Shown: positions 1-8,625 of the stretch, piece after piece
Layout of the letters: each line of letters opens with the position of its first letter
Position numbering within the stretch: position 1 is the first letter of the stretch
Assembly: GCF_003696315.1 (NCBI RefSeq)
Contig: NZ_RFFN01000003.1
Coordinates: 62,001-126,000 of the forward strand
DNA from: Pseudomonas songnenensis
GTDB lineage: Bacteria; Pseudomonadota; Gammaproteobacteria; Pseudomonadales; Pseudomonadaceae
Length of the DNA: 64,000 bases
Direction of reading: 5' to 3'
Position numbers and translations under genes: made by a program
The notes under the pieces: generated by a model
The model's database searches: none
What the model was told of the DNA's origin: nothing
What the model saw: only the letters and a program-made list of their open reading frames with translations

Positions 1-343
1 GCTGGCCATCGCCGGTGATCGGGTGCCGCTGCACGGTGGGCGCACCGCCGTGGCGGACTTCCTCGGTCAGCCGGCAGCCTTTCCCCAGGGGCCCTGGCTG
101 CTCGCCGGCCTGCTGGAATGCCCGGTGAATCTGCTGTTCTGTCTCAAGCATGACGAGCGCTTCCATGTGCATCTCGAGCCCTTCGCCGAACGCATCCGCT
201 GGCGCCGCGCCGACCGCGATGCGGTGATCGCGCAGGCAGTGCAGCGCTACGCCGACCGCCTCGCCGCGCGCTGCCTGGAGGCGCCGCTGCAATGGTTCAA
301 CTTCTATCCCTTCTGGAACACACAGGACCCGCGTCGTGACTGA
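1..343 (+). CDS. LPLAT-family acyltransferase, C-terminal part (APE cluster)
   Basis: Only the last ~113 residues are present; the frame is open to the left edge, so the start lies outside the window. The fragment has the pattern of the lysophospholipid/LpxL-like acyltransferase superfamily C-terminal half: a GDR-VPLHGGR stretch, FLGQPAAFPQGPWLLA, and a closing PLQWFNFYPFW block, which is typical of the acyltransferases found in aryl polyene clusters. It probably acylates the polyene or its lipid anchor at the inner membrane (inference). Its stop overlaps the next GTG start by 8 nt, so it belongs to the same operon as the ammonia-lyase. The internal GTG at 23 is not a credible start because the family match begins before it. 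Confidence 0.75.
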   Translation, partial: LAIAGDRVPLHGGRTAVADFLGQPAAFPQGPWLLAGLLECPVNLLFCLKHDERFHVHLEPFAERIRWRRADRDAVIAQAVQRYADRLAARCLEAPLQWFNFYPFWNTQDPRRD

Positions 344-1868
344 GCCCGTGATCTTTGGCGAACACCTTCTGCGCATCGAGGACGTGCTGGCTGTGGCGCA
401 GCGCCGTGCGCCGGCACGGCTGCAGGCGGACGAGACCTTTCGCAGCCGCATCACCCGCGGCGCGCAGTTTCTCGACACCCTGCTGGACCGCGAGGGCGTG
501 ATCTACGGCGTTACCACCGGCTATGGCGATTCCTGCGTGGTGGCGGTGCCGCTGCACCAGGTCGAGGCGTTGCCGCAGCACCTGTTCACCTTTCACGGCT
601 GTGGCCTCGGCAAGTTGCTGGACGCCGAAGCCACCCGCGCCGTGCTCGCCGCGCGCCTGCGTTCGCTTACCCATGGCATGTCCGGTGTACGCATCGAGCT
701 GCTGGAACGCATGCAGGCATTCCTCGAACACGATGTGCTGCCGCTGATTCCTGAGGAAGGCTCGGTCGGCGCCAGCGGCGACCTGACCCCACTGTCCTAT
801 GTCGCTGCCGCCCTCGCCGGCGAGCGCGAGGTACTGTATCGCGGCGAGCGCCGCAGCGCCGCCGAAGTGCATCGCCAGCTCGGCTGGCCACCCTTGACCC
901 TGCGCCCCAAGGAGGCGCTGGCGTTGATGAACGGCACCGCGGTGATGACCGGCCTCGCCTGCCTGGCCTACGCCCGCGCTGACTACCTGCTGCAGCTGGC
1001 GACCCGCATCACCGCGCTGAACGTGATCGCCCTGCAGGGTAACCCCGAGCACTTCGACGAGCGCCTGTTCGCCGCCAAGCCGCATCCTGGGCAGGTTCAG
1101 GTCGCCGCCTGGATTCGTCAGGACCTGGCCATCGACGCGCCCGCTGCGCCGCTGCATCGATTGCAGGACCGCTACTCCATCCGCTGCGCGCCCCATGTGC
1201 TCGGTGTGCTGGCCGACAGCCTGGGCCTGCTGCGCCAGTTCATCGAGACCGAACTGAACAGCGCCAACGACAACCCGATCATCGATGCCGACAACGAGCG
1301 CGTGCTGCACGGCGGGCACTTCTATGGCGGGCATATCGCCTTCGCCATGGACAGCCTGAAGAATCTGGTGGCCAACGTCGCCGATCTGCTCGACCGCCAG
1401 CTCGCCCTGCTGGTCGACACGCGCTACAACCACGGCCTGCCGAGCAACCTCTCCGGCGCGCCGGCCGCCACGGCGATGATCAACCACGGCTTCAAGGCGG
1501 TGCAGATCGGCGCCAGCGCCTGGACCGCCGAAGCGCTGAAGAACAGCATGCCGGCCAGCGTCTTCTCGCGCTCCACCGAATGCCACAACCAGGACAAGGT
1601 GAGCATGGGCACCATCGCCGCCCGCGACGCGCTGCGCAGCCTGGAGCTGAGCGAGCAGGTCGCCGCGGCCACGCTGCTCGCCGCCCAGCAGGGCGTCTGG
1701 CTGCGCCAGCGCCTGGACGACGCGCGCCCGCTGCCCGCACCACTGGCGGCCATGCACAGCGAACTGGCGGCGACCTTCCCCCCGCTGATCGAAGACCGGG
1801 CGCTGGAAGGCGAACTGCGCCTGTGCCTCGAACAGATCCGCAACCGCCACTGGAGGCTTTATGCGTAA
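336..1868 (+). CDS. MIO-type aromatic amino acid ammonia-lyase (APE starter supply)
   Basis: 510 aa, GTG start overlapping the upstream gene. It has the class I lyase hallmarks: Tyr57 in YGVTTGYGD and the Ala146-Ser147-Gly148 triad (GSVGASGDLTPLS) that cyclises to the MIO electrophile. Later conserved blocks are NSANDNPIID and the STECHNQDKVSMG-type region. The family releases ammonia from His, Phe or Tyr to give the trans-acrylate. The residues aligning with the selectivity pair are Phe86-His87, neither the classic His-Leu of tyrosine nor Phe-Leu of phenylalanine ammonia-lyases, and only half of the Ser-His of histidine ammonia-lyases. No hutU/hutG/hutI neighbours exist, and the gene sits inside a polyene operon, so supply of a coumarate or cinnamate-like starter is more likely than histidine catabolism. 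Automatic annotation would probably call it hutH. Confidence 0.85.
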   Translation: MTEPVIFGEHLLRIEDVLAVAQRRAPARLQADETFRSRITRGAQFLDTLLDREGVIYGVTTGYGDSCVVAVPLHQVEALPQHLFTFHGCGLGKLLDAEATRAVLAARLRSLTHGMSGVRIELLERMQAFLEHDVLPLIPEEGSVGASGDLTPLSYVAAALAGEREVLYRGERRSAAEVHRQLGWPPLTLRPKEALALMNGTAVMTGLACLAYARADYLLQLATRITALNVIALQGNPEHFDERLFAAKPHPGQVQVAAWIRQDLAIDAPAAPLHRLQDRYSIRCAPHVLGVLADSLGLLRQFIETELNSANDNPIIDADNERVLHGGHFYGGHIAFAMDSLKNLVANVADLLDRQLALLVDTRYNHGLPSNLSGAPAATAMINHGFKAVQIGASAWTAEALKNSMPASVFSRSTECHNQDKVSMGTIAARDALRSLELSEQVAAATLLAAQQGVWLRQRLDDARPLPAPLAAMHSELAATFPPLIEDRALEGELRLCLEQIRNRHWRLYA

Positions 1869-2286
1869 GGACGGCGTACTGCAGGCCGAGGTCGAGTTGC
1901 TCGTGCCGTTCTTCGACGTCGACTCCATGGACGTGGTCTGGCACGGCCACTACGTCAAGTACTTCGAGGTCGCCCGCTGTGCGCTGCTCGAGCGTATCGG
2001 CCACAACTATCAGCAGATGCGCGATGCCGGCTATGCCTGGCCGATCATCGACGTGCAGCTGCGCTACATGCGCGGCGCGCGCTTCAACCAGCGCATCGTG
2101 GTGCGCGCCGACCTGGTGGAGTGGGAGAACCGCCTGAAGATCAACTACCTGATCCGCGATGCCGAAACCGGCGAGCGCATGACCCGCGGCAGCACCGTGC
2201 AGGTCGCCGTGGAGATCGCCAGCCGCGAGATGCTGCTGGCCTCGCCACGAGTGTTCGTCGACGCGGTGGAGCGCGCACTGGCATGA
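1861..2286 (+). CDS. 4-hydroxybenzoyl-CoA-type thioesterase (ApeK-like)
   Basis: 141 aa hotdog-fold acyl-CoA/ACP thioesterase. The N-terminal block PFFDVDSMDVVWHGHYVKYFE matches the YbgC/4HBT signature, with the Asp of the FDVD-MDVVWHGHY stretch as the catalytic candidate. The length is normal for the family. In APE clusters such a thioesterase is thought to release or edit aryl-polyenoyl-ACP intermediates; that role is inferred from context. It starts at ATG 1861, 8 nt inside the ammonia-lyase gene, and overlaps the next gene by 4 nt, so the three are probably translationally coupled. Confidence 0.85.
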   Translation: MRKDGVLQAEVELLVPFFDVDSMDVVWHGHYVKYFEVARCALLERIGHNYQQMRDAGYAWPIIDVQLRYMRGARFNQRIVVRADLVEWENRLKINYLIRDAETGERMTRGSTVQVAVEIASREMLLASPRVFVDAVERALA

Positions 2287-2894
2287 CGCCGCCCGTCAAG
2301 AAATGGCTGGCCGCCGCCGTCCTGCTGATGGTCACCACCATCGCCATGGCGCAGCCCTTCGACCTGCCACAGCTCGCCGAACAACTGAGCGGGCCGGCCG
2401 TGGTACGTGGCGATTTCATTCAGGAAAAGTACCTGAGAGCCTTGCCGCAGCCGCTGACCAGTCACGGCCAGTTCACCCTGTCCCGCGACCACGGCCTGCT
2501 CTGGCTGCTGCAACAGCCGATCCGCCAGGACTATCGCATTACGCCTCAGGGGATCGCGCGGCGCGGCGAACAGGGCTGGCAGGCGGTCGACCCGCAGGGC
2601 GGTTCGGCCCGACAGAACCAGCTGTTCCTCGCCGTGCTGAGCGGCGACACCCAGGCTCTGCAGCGCGACTTCCAACTCGAGCTGAGCGGTGCAGCCACGG
2701 CCTGGCGGTTGCAACTGACGCCACGCGGCGCGCTGCTCAAGCAGATCTTTGCCGACATCGAGATCCAGGGCGGTGAGACGGTGACTCGAATCGAGCTGCA
2801 CGAAACCCAGGGTGATCGCACGCTGATCCGTCTGCTCGACAGCCAGACCGACCTCGCCCTCACGGCCAGCGAGCAACGCGATCTTGCCGACTGA
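2283..2894 (+). CDS. LolA-like outer membrane lipoprotein carrier protein
   Basis: 203 aa. The ATG at 2283 overlaps the thioesterase stop (ATGA) and gives a classical signal peptide: KK followed by a hydrophobic run ending AMA-QP, with cleavage near residue 23. The mature part is a LolA/LppA-like single domain (GDFIQEKYLRALPQPL, then a glycine-rich beta region and LLKQIFADIEI). LolA folds bind acyl chains in the periplasm. In APE clusters this protein, with the MMPL exporter and a DUF3261 lipoprotein, is taken to shuttle the lipidated pigment to the outer membrane. A longer in-frame N-terminal extension is rejected because it lacks the signal peptide at its start and overlaps the upstream gene by 166 nt. 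Confidence 0.85.
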   Translation: MTPPVKKWLAAAVLLMVTTIAMAQPFDLPQLAEQLSGPAVVRGDFIQEKYLRALPQPLTSHGQFTLSRDHGLLWLLQQPIRQDYRITPQGIARRGEQGWQAVDPQGGSARQNQLFLAVLSGDTQALQRDFQLELSGAATAWRLQLTPRGALLKQIFADIEIQGGETVTRIELHETQGDRTLIRLLDSQTDLALTASEQRDLAD

Positions 2895-5232
2895 GCGCCT
2901 GCAGACCCGGCGCTGGCCGGCCGCGCTGTTCTGCCTGGCGCTGCTCGGCCTGCTGGCGCTGAATGCCTGGCAATGGCGCGACGGCCCGCCGCTGAGTGCC
3001 AACCTGCTGCAGCTCCTGCCCGACGCGAGTCACGACGCGCTCGAAGGGCTGGCGACCGAGCGCATGCAGGAGCCGCTCAAGCGCGACCTGATGCTGCTGA
3101 TCCGGCATGACGACGAGCGTGAAACCTGGCGCCTGACTGAAAGCCTGGCAGCCGAACTGCGTGGCAGCGGCCTGTTCGCCCAGGTGCGCGAGCGGGTACA
3201 GCCCGATCTGCCGGCGGTCGCGCGACAGCTGCGCGAGCAGTCCCTCGGATTGCTTGGCGATACCGAGCGCCAGCAGCTCATCGAACAGCCCGTGCGGTTC
3301 GTCCAGCAGCGCATCGAGCGCCTCTACGACCCCTTCGCCGCCAGCCCGCTGCCGCTCGAACAGGACTGGTTCGGCATCGCCGGCCTGGCCCTGCAACGGA
3401 TGCCGCAGCCGGGCAGCCTTCGCACCGGTGGCGATGGCCGTCTGATTGCCGAGCACGCCGGCCAGCGCTGGGCCGTCGTGCACGCGCGCACGCAGGGCGA
3501 TGCGTTCGATGAGCGCCTGCCACAACAGGTAGCCGCACTCGTCGAGGCCGCCCGCAGCGCTGTCGAAACCGCCGGCGGCGAACTGCTCGCTGCCGGCGGC
3601 GTGCTGCATGCCGCCCATGGTCAGCGCTCGGCCCGCGCCGAGGCGAGCCTGATCGGCAGCCTGTCGCTGGGTGCCACCCTGCTGCTGTTGCTCTGGCTGT
3701 TCCGCACGCCGCGCATCCTCCTCGCCGCCTTGCCGGTGCTGGTCGGCGCGCTGTCAGGGGCGGCCGCCTGCGTCGCGCTGTTCGGCCAGATGCACGTACT
3801 GACGCTGGTGCTCGGCGCCAGCCTGATCGGCGTCAGCCTGGACTTCCCGCTGCACTACCTGTCCAAGAGCTGGACCCTGCAGCCCTGGCACGGCCGGCGC
3901 GCGCTTGGTCTGATCCTGCCGGGGCTGGCGCTGGCCCTGTTAACCAACCTGATCGGCTATCTCGCGCTGGCCTTCACGCCCTTCCCGGCACTGACCCAGG
4001 TGGCGGTCTTCTCTACAGCCGGATTGCTCGGCGCCTTCCTCTGCACCACCTGCCTGCTGCCGCTGCTGTTCAATGGTCGCCTGCAGCCCTGGCCACGCCC
4101 ATTGGGTTGGGCGCAGCGCTGGCTGCAGATGCGCCAGGCCCTGCTTGCACGCGTCGGCTCGCCCTGGCTGCTGGCCGTGTTCGGACTGTTCTGCGTAGGC
4201 GGCGTGCTGCAGCTGTCATTCGAGGACGACCTGCGCCAGTGGGTCAGCCGCGCGCCGGCACTGCAGCAGCAAGCCGAGCGTATCGGCACGATCACCGGCT
4301 TCCAGCCCACCAGCCAGTACCTCCTCGTGCGCGCCGCCGATGCTGACGCGCTGCTCGAACGCCAGGCCAAGCTCAGCCGCCGGCTGTCCGCCCTGCAGGC
4401 CGAGCAACGCCTGGGCGGGCACCTTGCCCTGAGCCAGCTGGTTGCACCGACTGCCGAACAGGACCGCCTGCGCGCCGCCCTGCCGCAACTGCTCGAAGCC
4501 AGCCAGCCGCTCGCCGCGCTGGGTGCCGCGACGAGCAACCTGCAGGCGGAGATCGAGCGCCTGCAGGCACAGCCACCGGTGACCATCGAGGCGGCGCTGG
4601 CAGGCCCGTTGGGCGAGCCCTGGCGCGCGCTCTGGCTCGGCGCGCAGAACGACGGCGTCGCCGGGCTGATCAGCCTGCAGGGCCTGCGCGACGGAGCCGC
4701 CCTGGAACACATCGCTGATGACGTGCCCGGCACGACACTGGTCGACCAGCCGGCCCGCCTCAACCAGCTGTTTGCCGCGACCAAGCTTCAGGCCGGCGAA
4801 CTCAAGCTGCTCGCCAGCCTGCTGATCTTTGCCCTGCTCTGCTTTCCCTTCGGGCCGAGCGGCGCCCTGCGTTGCCTGGCCGTGCCGCTGCTGGCCGCCC
4901 TGGCGAGCCTGGCCAGTCTCGGCTGGCTCGGTCAGCCGCTGACGCTGTTTGGCCTGTTCGGCCTGCTGCTGGTCACGGCGATCGGCGTGGATTACGCCAT
5001 TCTGATGCGCGAGCAGGTCGGCGGCGCCGCGGTCAGCCTGGTCGGCACCCTGCTGGCGGCCACCACCACCTGGCTGTCGTTCGGCCTGCTGGCGGTGTCC
5101 AGCACGCCGGCGGTGAGCAACTTCGGCCTCACCGTCAGCCTCGGCCTGGCATTCAGTTTCTTCCTGGCCCCCTGGGCCATCCACCAGCAAGACACACCAC
5201 CACAGGCAGGGAGGCCGTATGGCGCCGCTTGA
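2884..5232 (+). CDS. MMPL/RND-family exporter of the aryl polyene cluster
   Basis: 782 aa, with a TTG start at 2884 nested 11 nt inside the LolA-like gene. One N-terminal membrane helix (ALFCLALLGLLAL) is followed by a large periplasmic loop to about residue 250, a bundle of helices to about 400, a second periplasmic domain (about 435-640) and a C-terminal helix bundle. This duplicated layout is that of the MMPL/HAE family of lipid and hydrophobic compound exporters. SLDFPLHYLSKSW and GVDYAILMREQ are the paired motifs expected in helix 4 of each half, and their Asp residues fit proton relay. Homologues in pigment clusters are called predicted exporters. The substrate is inferred from the neighbours. 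The next gene starts 14 nt before its stop. Confidence 0.85.
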   Translation: MPTERLQTRRWPAALFCLALLGLLALNAWQWRDGPPLSANLLQLLPDASHDALEGLATERMQEPLKRDLMLLIRHDDERETWRLTESLAAELRGSGLFAQVRERVQPDLPAVARQLREQSLGLLGDTERQQLIEQPVRFVQQRIERLYDPFAASPLPLEQDWFGIAGLALQRMPQPGSLRTGGDGRLIAEHAGQRWAVVHARTQGDAFDERLPQQVAALVEAARSAVETAGGELLAAGGVLHAAHGQRSARAEASLIGSLSLGATLLLLLWLFRTPRILLAALPVLVGALSGAAACVALFGQMHVLTLVLGASLIGVSLDFPLHYLSKSWTLQPWHGRRALGLILPGLALALLTNLIGYLALAFTPFPALTQVAVFSTAGLLGAFLCTTCLLPLLFNGRLQPWPRPLGWAQRWLQMRQALLARVGSPWLLAVFGLFCVGGVLQLSFEDDLRQWVSRAPALQQQAERIGTITGFQPTSQYLLVRAADADALLERQAKLSRRLSALQAEQRLGGHLALSQLVAPTAEQDRLRAALPQLLEASQPLAALGAATSNLQAEIERLQAQPPVTIEAALAGPLGEPWRALWLGAQNDGVAGLISLQGLRDGAALEHIADDVPGTTLVDQPARLNQLFAATKLQAGELKLLASLLIFALLCFPFGPSGALRCLAVPLLAALASLASLGWLGQPLTLFGLFGLLLVTAIGVDYAILMREQVGGAAVSLVGTLLAATTTWLSFGLLAVSSTPAVSNFGLTVSLGLAFSFFLAPWAIHQQDTPPQAGRPYGAA

Positions 5233-6469
5233 GACGCAACACCGCGAAGTCGTGATCATCGGAGCCGGCCCGTCCGGCGCAATCGCTGGCGCGCTGCTCA
5301 AGCGCCAGGGCCACGACGTGCTGATCGTCGAACGCCAGCGCTTTCCGCGCTTCTCCATCGGCGAGAGCTTGCTGTCGCACTGCCTGGACTTCATCGAGGA
5401 AGCCGGGATGCTCGAGGCGGTGCGCGCGGCGGGGTTCCAGACCAAGCACGGCGCGGCCTTCGGCTGGGGCGAGCGCTACACGGAATTCGATTTTCGCGAC
5501 AAGTTCACCGCCGGCCATGGCAGCACCTACCAGGTCCAGCGCGCCGACTTCGACAAGCTGCTGGCCGACCAGGCCGAGCTGCAGGGCGTGGAAATCCGCT
5601 ACGAGGAAGAAGTCACCGCGGTGGATTTCACCGGCGCGCAACCCTGGCTGCAGATTCGTCGGGCAGATGGCAGCGAGTACCGCGTCGATGCCGCCTTCGT
5701 GCTCGATGCCAGCGGCTATGGCCGGGTACTGCCGCAGCTGCTGGATCTGGAAGCGCCGTCGGGCTTCCCGGTGCGCCGGGCGATATTCACCCATATCGAG
5801 GACCGTATCGACGATCCACGCTTCGACCGCGAGAAGATCCTTATCACCACCCATCCCGAGCTGCGGGACGTCTGGTACTGGACCATCCCGTTCAGCAACG
5901 GCCGCTGTTCGCTGGGTGTGGTCGCCAGTGCCGAGCGCTACGAAGGCCGGCCGGTGAACCTCGATGCCTGCCTGCGCGAATTCGTCCAGGAGGCACCGAA
6001 CCTCAGGCGCATTCTCGCCAATGCCGAATGGGACACCCCGGCGCGCCTGATCGGCGGCTACTCGGCCAACGTCAAGAGCCTGCACGGTCCGGGCTTCGCC
6101 CTGCTGGGCAACGCCGCCGAGTTCCTCGACCCGGTGTTTTCCTCCGGCGTGACCATCGCCATGCGCTCGGCACACATGGCCGCCGCCGTGCTGCATCGCC
6201 AGCTGAGCGGCGAAACGGTGGATTGGGAACGCGAGTTCGCCGCGCCGCTCAAGCGCGGCGTCGATACCTTCCGGACCTACGTGGAGGGTTGGTACGATTG
6301 CAGCTTCCAGGACGTGATCTACTACGAACACGCCCAGCCGGAGATCCGCCGGATGATCAGCTCGATCCTTGCCGGCTATGCCTGGGACGAAAAGAACCCC
6401 TATGTCGCCGAACCCAAACGCCGCCTGCGCGTACTGGCCGAACTCTGCGCGGCCGGTGCCGACGCGTGA
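5219..6469 (+). CDS. FAD-dependent halogenase-like oxidoreductase (APE cluster)
   Basis: 416 aa. ATG at 5219 is preceded by AGGGAGG. The N-terminal Rossmann motif VVIIGAGPSGAIAG binds FAD, followed by the IGESLLSHC stretch typical of the flavin-dependent halogenase/geranylgeranyl reductase superfamily. Trp219-Tyr-Trp221-Thr-Ile-Pro224 fits the WxWxIP halogenase fingerprint, and Lys76 (QTKHGAAFGWG) lies where halogenases have the catalytic lysine that forms the haloamine. FLDPVFSSGVTIA is the usual second FAD-contact block. Xanthomonadin-type pigments are brominated, so ring halogenation of the polyene head group is plausible, but many APE clusters carry related proteins of unproven activity. 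A plain FAD oxidase or hydroxylase is the alternative. Tight overlap with the MMPL gene places it in the operon. Confidence 0.75.
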   Translation: MAPLETQHREVVIIGAGPSGAIAGALLKRQGHDVLIVERQRFPRFSIGESLLSHCLDFIEEAGMLEAVRAAGFQTKHGAAFGWGERYTEFDFRDKFTAGHGSTYQVQRADFDKLLADQAELQGVEIRYEEEVTAVDFTGAQPWLQIRRADGSEYRVDAAFVLDASGYGRVLPQLLDLEAPSGFPVRRAIFTHIEDRIDDPRFDREKILITTHPELRDVWYWTIPFSNGRCSLGVVASAERYEGRPVNLDACLREFVQEAPNLRRILANAEWDTPARLIGGYSANVKSLHGPGFALLGNAAEFLDPVFSSGVTIAMRSAHMAAAVLHRQLSGETVDWEREFAAPLKRGVDTFRTYVEGWYDCSFQDVIYYEHAQPEIRRMISSILAGYAWDEKNPYVAEPKRRLRVLAELCAAGADA

Positions 6470-6479
6470 GCGCGCGGCG

Positions 6480-6986
6480 ATGAGGCGACTGCTGCTGGGC
6501 CTGTGTCTGGTCTTGCTGGCCGGTTGCGCGGCGCGCCTGCCGCTGCCTGCCGGCACACCCGAATTGCAGGTACCGCTGCAGCTGCATGTGCAACGCCAGG
6601 GCAGCGAGCCGGCCGACTGGTTGCTGGTGATCCAGCGCGAAGGGGCGTCGCTGCGCTGGTCGCTGCTCGACCCGCTGGGCATTCCACTGGCGCGGCAGCA
6701 GTTGCGCGACGGCGCCTGGCAGGCTGATGGGCTGCTTCGACCCAATCCGGAGGCGCGCGAGCTGTTCGCCGCCCTGCTGTTCGCCCTGACCGACCGCGAC
6801 CAGCTGGCCGCGCTGTATGGCGCCGCAGCCGAACAGCCAGGTGCTGGCGAGCGCCGGCTGCGCCAGGGCGACGACCTGCGCTGGCAGGTCCGCTATCGCG
6901 CGGCACAGCGCTTCGAACTCGACGTGGCGCCAGGGCTGACCTATCGTGTCGCCCCCTTGCCCGACTCGCCCGGAAGCCAACGATGA
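6480..6986 (+). CDS. DUF3261 outer membrane lipoprotein (APE cluster)
   Basis: 168 aa. It starts at ATG 6480 with a lipoprotein signal MRRLLLGLCLVLLAGC; the lipobox LLAG-C puts the lipidated cysteine at residue 16. The rest is a soluble, beta-rich domain with no catalytic motif. It matches the DUF3261 lipoproteins that recur beside MMPL and LolA-like genes in aryl polyene clusters. The inferred role is an outer membrane acceptor for the pigment, by analogy with LolB. It ends with a 4 nt overlap (ATGA) into the ketosynthase gene. A longer in-frame reading from 6369 is rejected because it buries the lipobox. Confidence 0.8.
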   Translation: MRRLLLGLCLVLLAGCAARLPLPAGTPELQVPLQLHVQRQGSEPADWLLVIQREGASLRWSLLDPLGIPLARQQLRDGAWQADGLLRPNPEARELFAALLFALTDRDQLAALYGAAAEQPGAGERRLRQGDDLRWQVRYRAAQRFELDVAPGLTYRVAPLPDSPGSQR

Positions 6987-8176
6987 CCGCCTACCTCGAC
7001 GCCCTTGGCGTGATCTGCGCGCTCGGCAGTGGCAAGGCCGAGGTGGCTGGGCGGCTGTTCGCCGGCGACACCTCCGGCATGCAGCCCCATACGCAGCCGG
7101 TGGCCGGTCGACGCTTACCGGTAGGCGCGGTCCGCTCAGCGTTGCCGGCAATGCCTGATGACGATCCACGCCATGCCACCCGCAACAACCAGCTGCTGCT
7201 GGCCGCTGCACTGGAGATCGAAGGCGATATTCGCCAGGCCATCGCCCGCCACGGCCGGCATCGCATCGGTGTGGTCCTGGGCACCAGCACCACCGGCATC
7301 CAGGAAGCCGGAGAAGGCATCGCTGGCTTGCTGCACAATGGCAGCTTTCCGCCGGGCTACCATTATGGGCATCAGGAACTGGCGGCGCCGGCGAGCTTTC
7401 TCGGCCAATGGCTGCAACTGGGCGGCCCCTGCTATGCCATCTCCACCGCCTGCACCTCCAGTGCCCGCGCCCTGCTCAGCGCCAAACGCCTGCTCGACGC
7501 CGGCATTTGCGATGCAGTGCTGTGCGGCGGTGTCGACAGCCTGAGCGACCTGACCCTGCAAGGCTTCACCGCGCTGGAAGCCACCAGCGAGTCGCTGTGC
7601 AATCCCTTCTCGCGCAACCGCAACGGTATCAACATCGGCGAGGCGGCGGCGCTGTTTCTGATGACCCGCGAGCCCGCTGATGGCGCCATCGCCCTGCTTG
7701 GCGGCGGCGCCAGTTCCGACGCCTACCATATCTCTGCCCCCGAACCGGAAGGCCGCGGCGCGCTTGCCGCCATGCGCCAGGCGCTGGCCACTGCCGGCTG
7801 CACACCGGAAGAGGTCGATTACCTCAACCTGCACGGCACAGCCACCGCGCACAACGACGCCATGGAAAGCCAAGCCGTTTCCACGCTGTTTCCTCAGGGT
7901 GTCGCCTGTTCTTCGAGCAAGCCGTTGACCGGCCATACCCTCGGCGCCGCTGGCGCGCTGGAGGCGGCGTTCTGCTGGCTTGCGCTATCGCGCTTCAACG
8001 CCGACCAGCAGTTGCCACCGCATCGCTGGGACGGCCAGCCGGATCCGGAGCTGCCACCGCTGCGCCTGGTGACCGCCGAACTGCGAATGGGTAGAACCTC
8101 GCCGCGCCGAATGATGAGCAACTCCTTCGCCTTCGGTGGCAACAATATCAGCCTGATCCTGGGAGACGCGCCGTGA
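6983..8176 (+). CDS. apeO: Beta-ketoacyl-ACP synthase (ApeO-like)
   Basis: 397 aa thiolase-fold condensing enzyme. The catalytic triad is complete: Cys157 in ISTACTSSA, His284 in NLHGTATAHND and His318 in PLTGHTLGAAGALEA. This is therefore an active elongating ketosynthase rather than a chain-length factor. It is first in the KS-DH-KR-KS block of the APE operon and overlaps both neighbours by 4 nt. In characterised APE systems the ApeO ketosynthase pairs with a chain-length-factor-like partner (ApeC); no such partner is visible here, so it would have to lie left of the window. The symbol is assigned by position and family, not by sequence comparison. Confidence 0.85.
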   Translation: MTAYLDALGVICALGSGKAEVAGRLFAGDTSGMQPHTQPVAGRRLPVGAVRSALPAMPDDDPRHATRNNQLLLAAALEIEGDIRQAIARHGRHRIGVVLGTSTTGIQEAGEGIAGLLHNGSFPPGYHYGHQELAAPASFLGQWLQLGGPCYAISTACTSSARALLSAKRLLDAGICDAVLCGGVDSLSDLTLQGFTALEATSESLCNPFSRNRNGINIGEAAALFLMTREPADGAIALLGGGASSDAYHISAPEPEGRGALAAMRQALATAGCTPEEVDYLNLHGTATAHNDAMESQAVSTLFPQGVACSSSKPLTGHTLGAAGALEAAFCWLALSRFNADQQLPPHRWDGQPDPELPPLRLVTAELRMGRTSPRRMMSNSFAFGGNNISLILGDAP

Positions 8177-8625
8177 TCGACTGGCCCCTCGCCGAACTGC
8201 TACCCCACGCTGGCGACATGATCCTGCTCGACGCTGTCGAGCGCTTCGATGAAGACAGCGTGGAGACACACCTGCAGGTACGCGCCGACGGCCTGCTCAG
8301 CGCCGCCGACGGCAGTCTGCCTGCCTGGGTCGGCGTCGAGATCATGGCGCAAAGCGTCGCGGCCTTCGCCGGCTGCCATGCGCGTCAGGCCGGTCAGCCG
8401 GTGGAGCTGGGCTTCCTGCTCGGCACCCGTAGCTACCAGTGCAATGTCGAAACCTTCCCGGTCGGCGCTCGGCTGCGCGTCCGTGCCACTCGTTCGCTGC
8501 AGGACGACAACGGCATGGGCGTGTTCGAATGTCATCTCGACGGCCCCGGCATCCATGCCGAGGCGCGTCTGAACGTGTTCCGCCCGCCCGAAATGGCGAG
8601 TTACCTACAAGAGTCTGCCCCATGA
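8173..8625 (+). CDS. apeP: Hotdog-fold 3-hydroxyacyl-ACP dehydratase (ApeP-like)
   Basis: 150 aa, GTG start overlapping the upstream stop (GTGA). It has a single hotdog domain of the FabZ/FabA superfamily: LLPHAGDMILLD with His12 and VGVEIMAQSVAAF with Glu56 are the expected catalytic pair. In the pathway it removes water from the 3-hydroxyacyl-ACP after each ketoreduction, giving the conjugated double bonds. APE systems have two dehydratases (ApeI and ApeP) reported to act together; only one is inside this window. ATG of the next gene overlaps its stop by 4 nt. Confidence 0.85.
   Translation: MIDWPLAELLPHAGDMILLDAVERFDEDSVETHLQVRADGLLSAADGSLPAWVGVEIMAQSVAAFAGCHARQAGQPVELGFLLGTRSYQCNVETFPVGARLRVRATRSLQDDNGMGVFECHLDGPGIHAEARLNVFRPPEMASYLQESAP

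Noticed and set aside
336..1868. Histidine ammonia-lyase (hutH) of the histidine utilisation pathway
   Set aside because: No hut genes nearby, the selectivity residues differ, and the gene is embedded in a polyene operon.
297..1928. A 543 aa minus-strand frame opposite the ammonia-lyase gene
   Set aside because: Codon-bias shadow of the real gene, low-complexity Gln/Arg/Ala composition.
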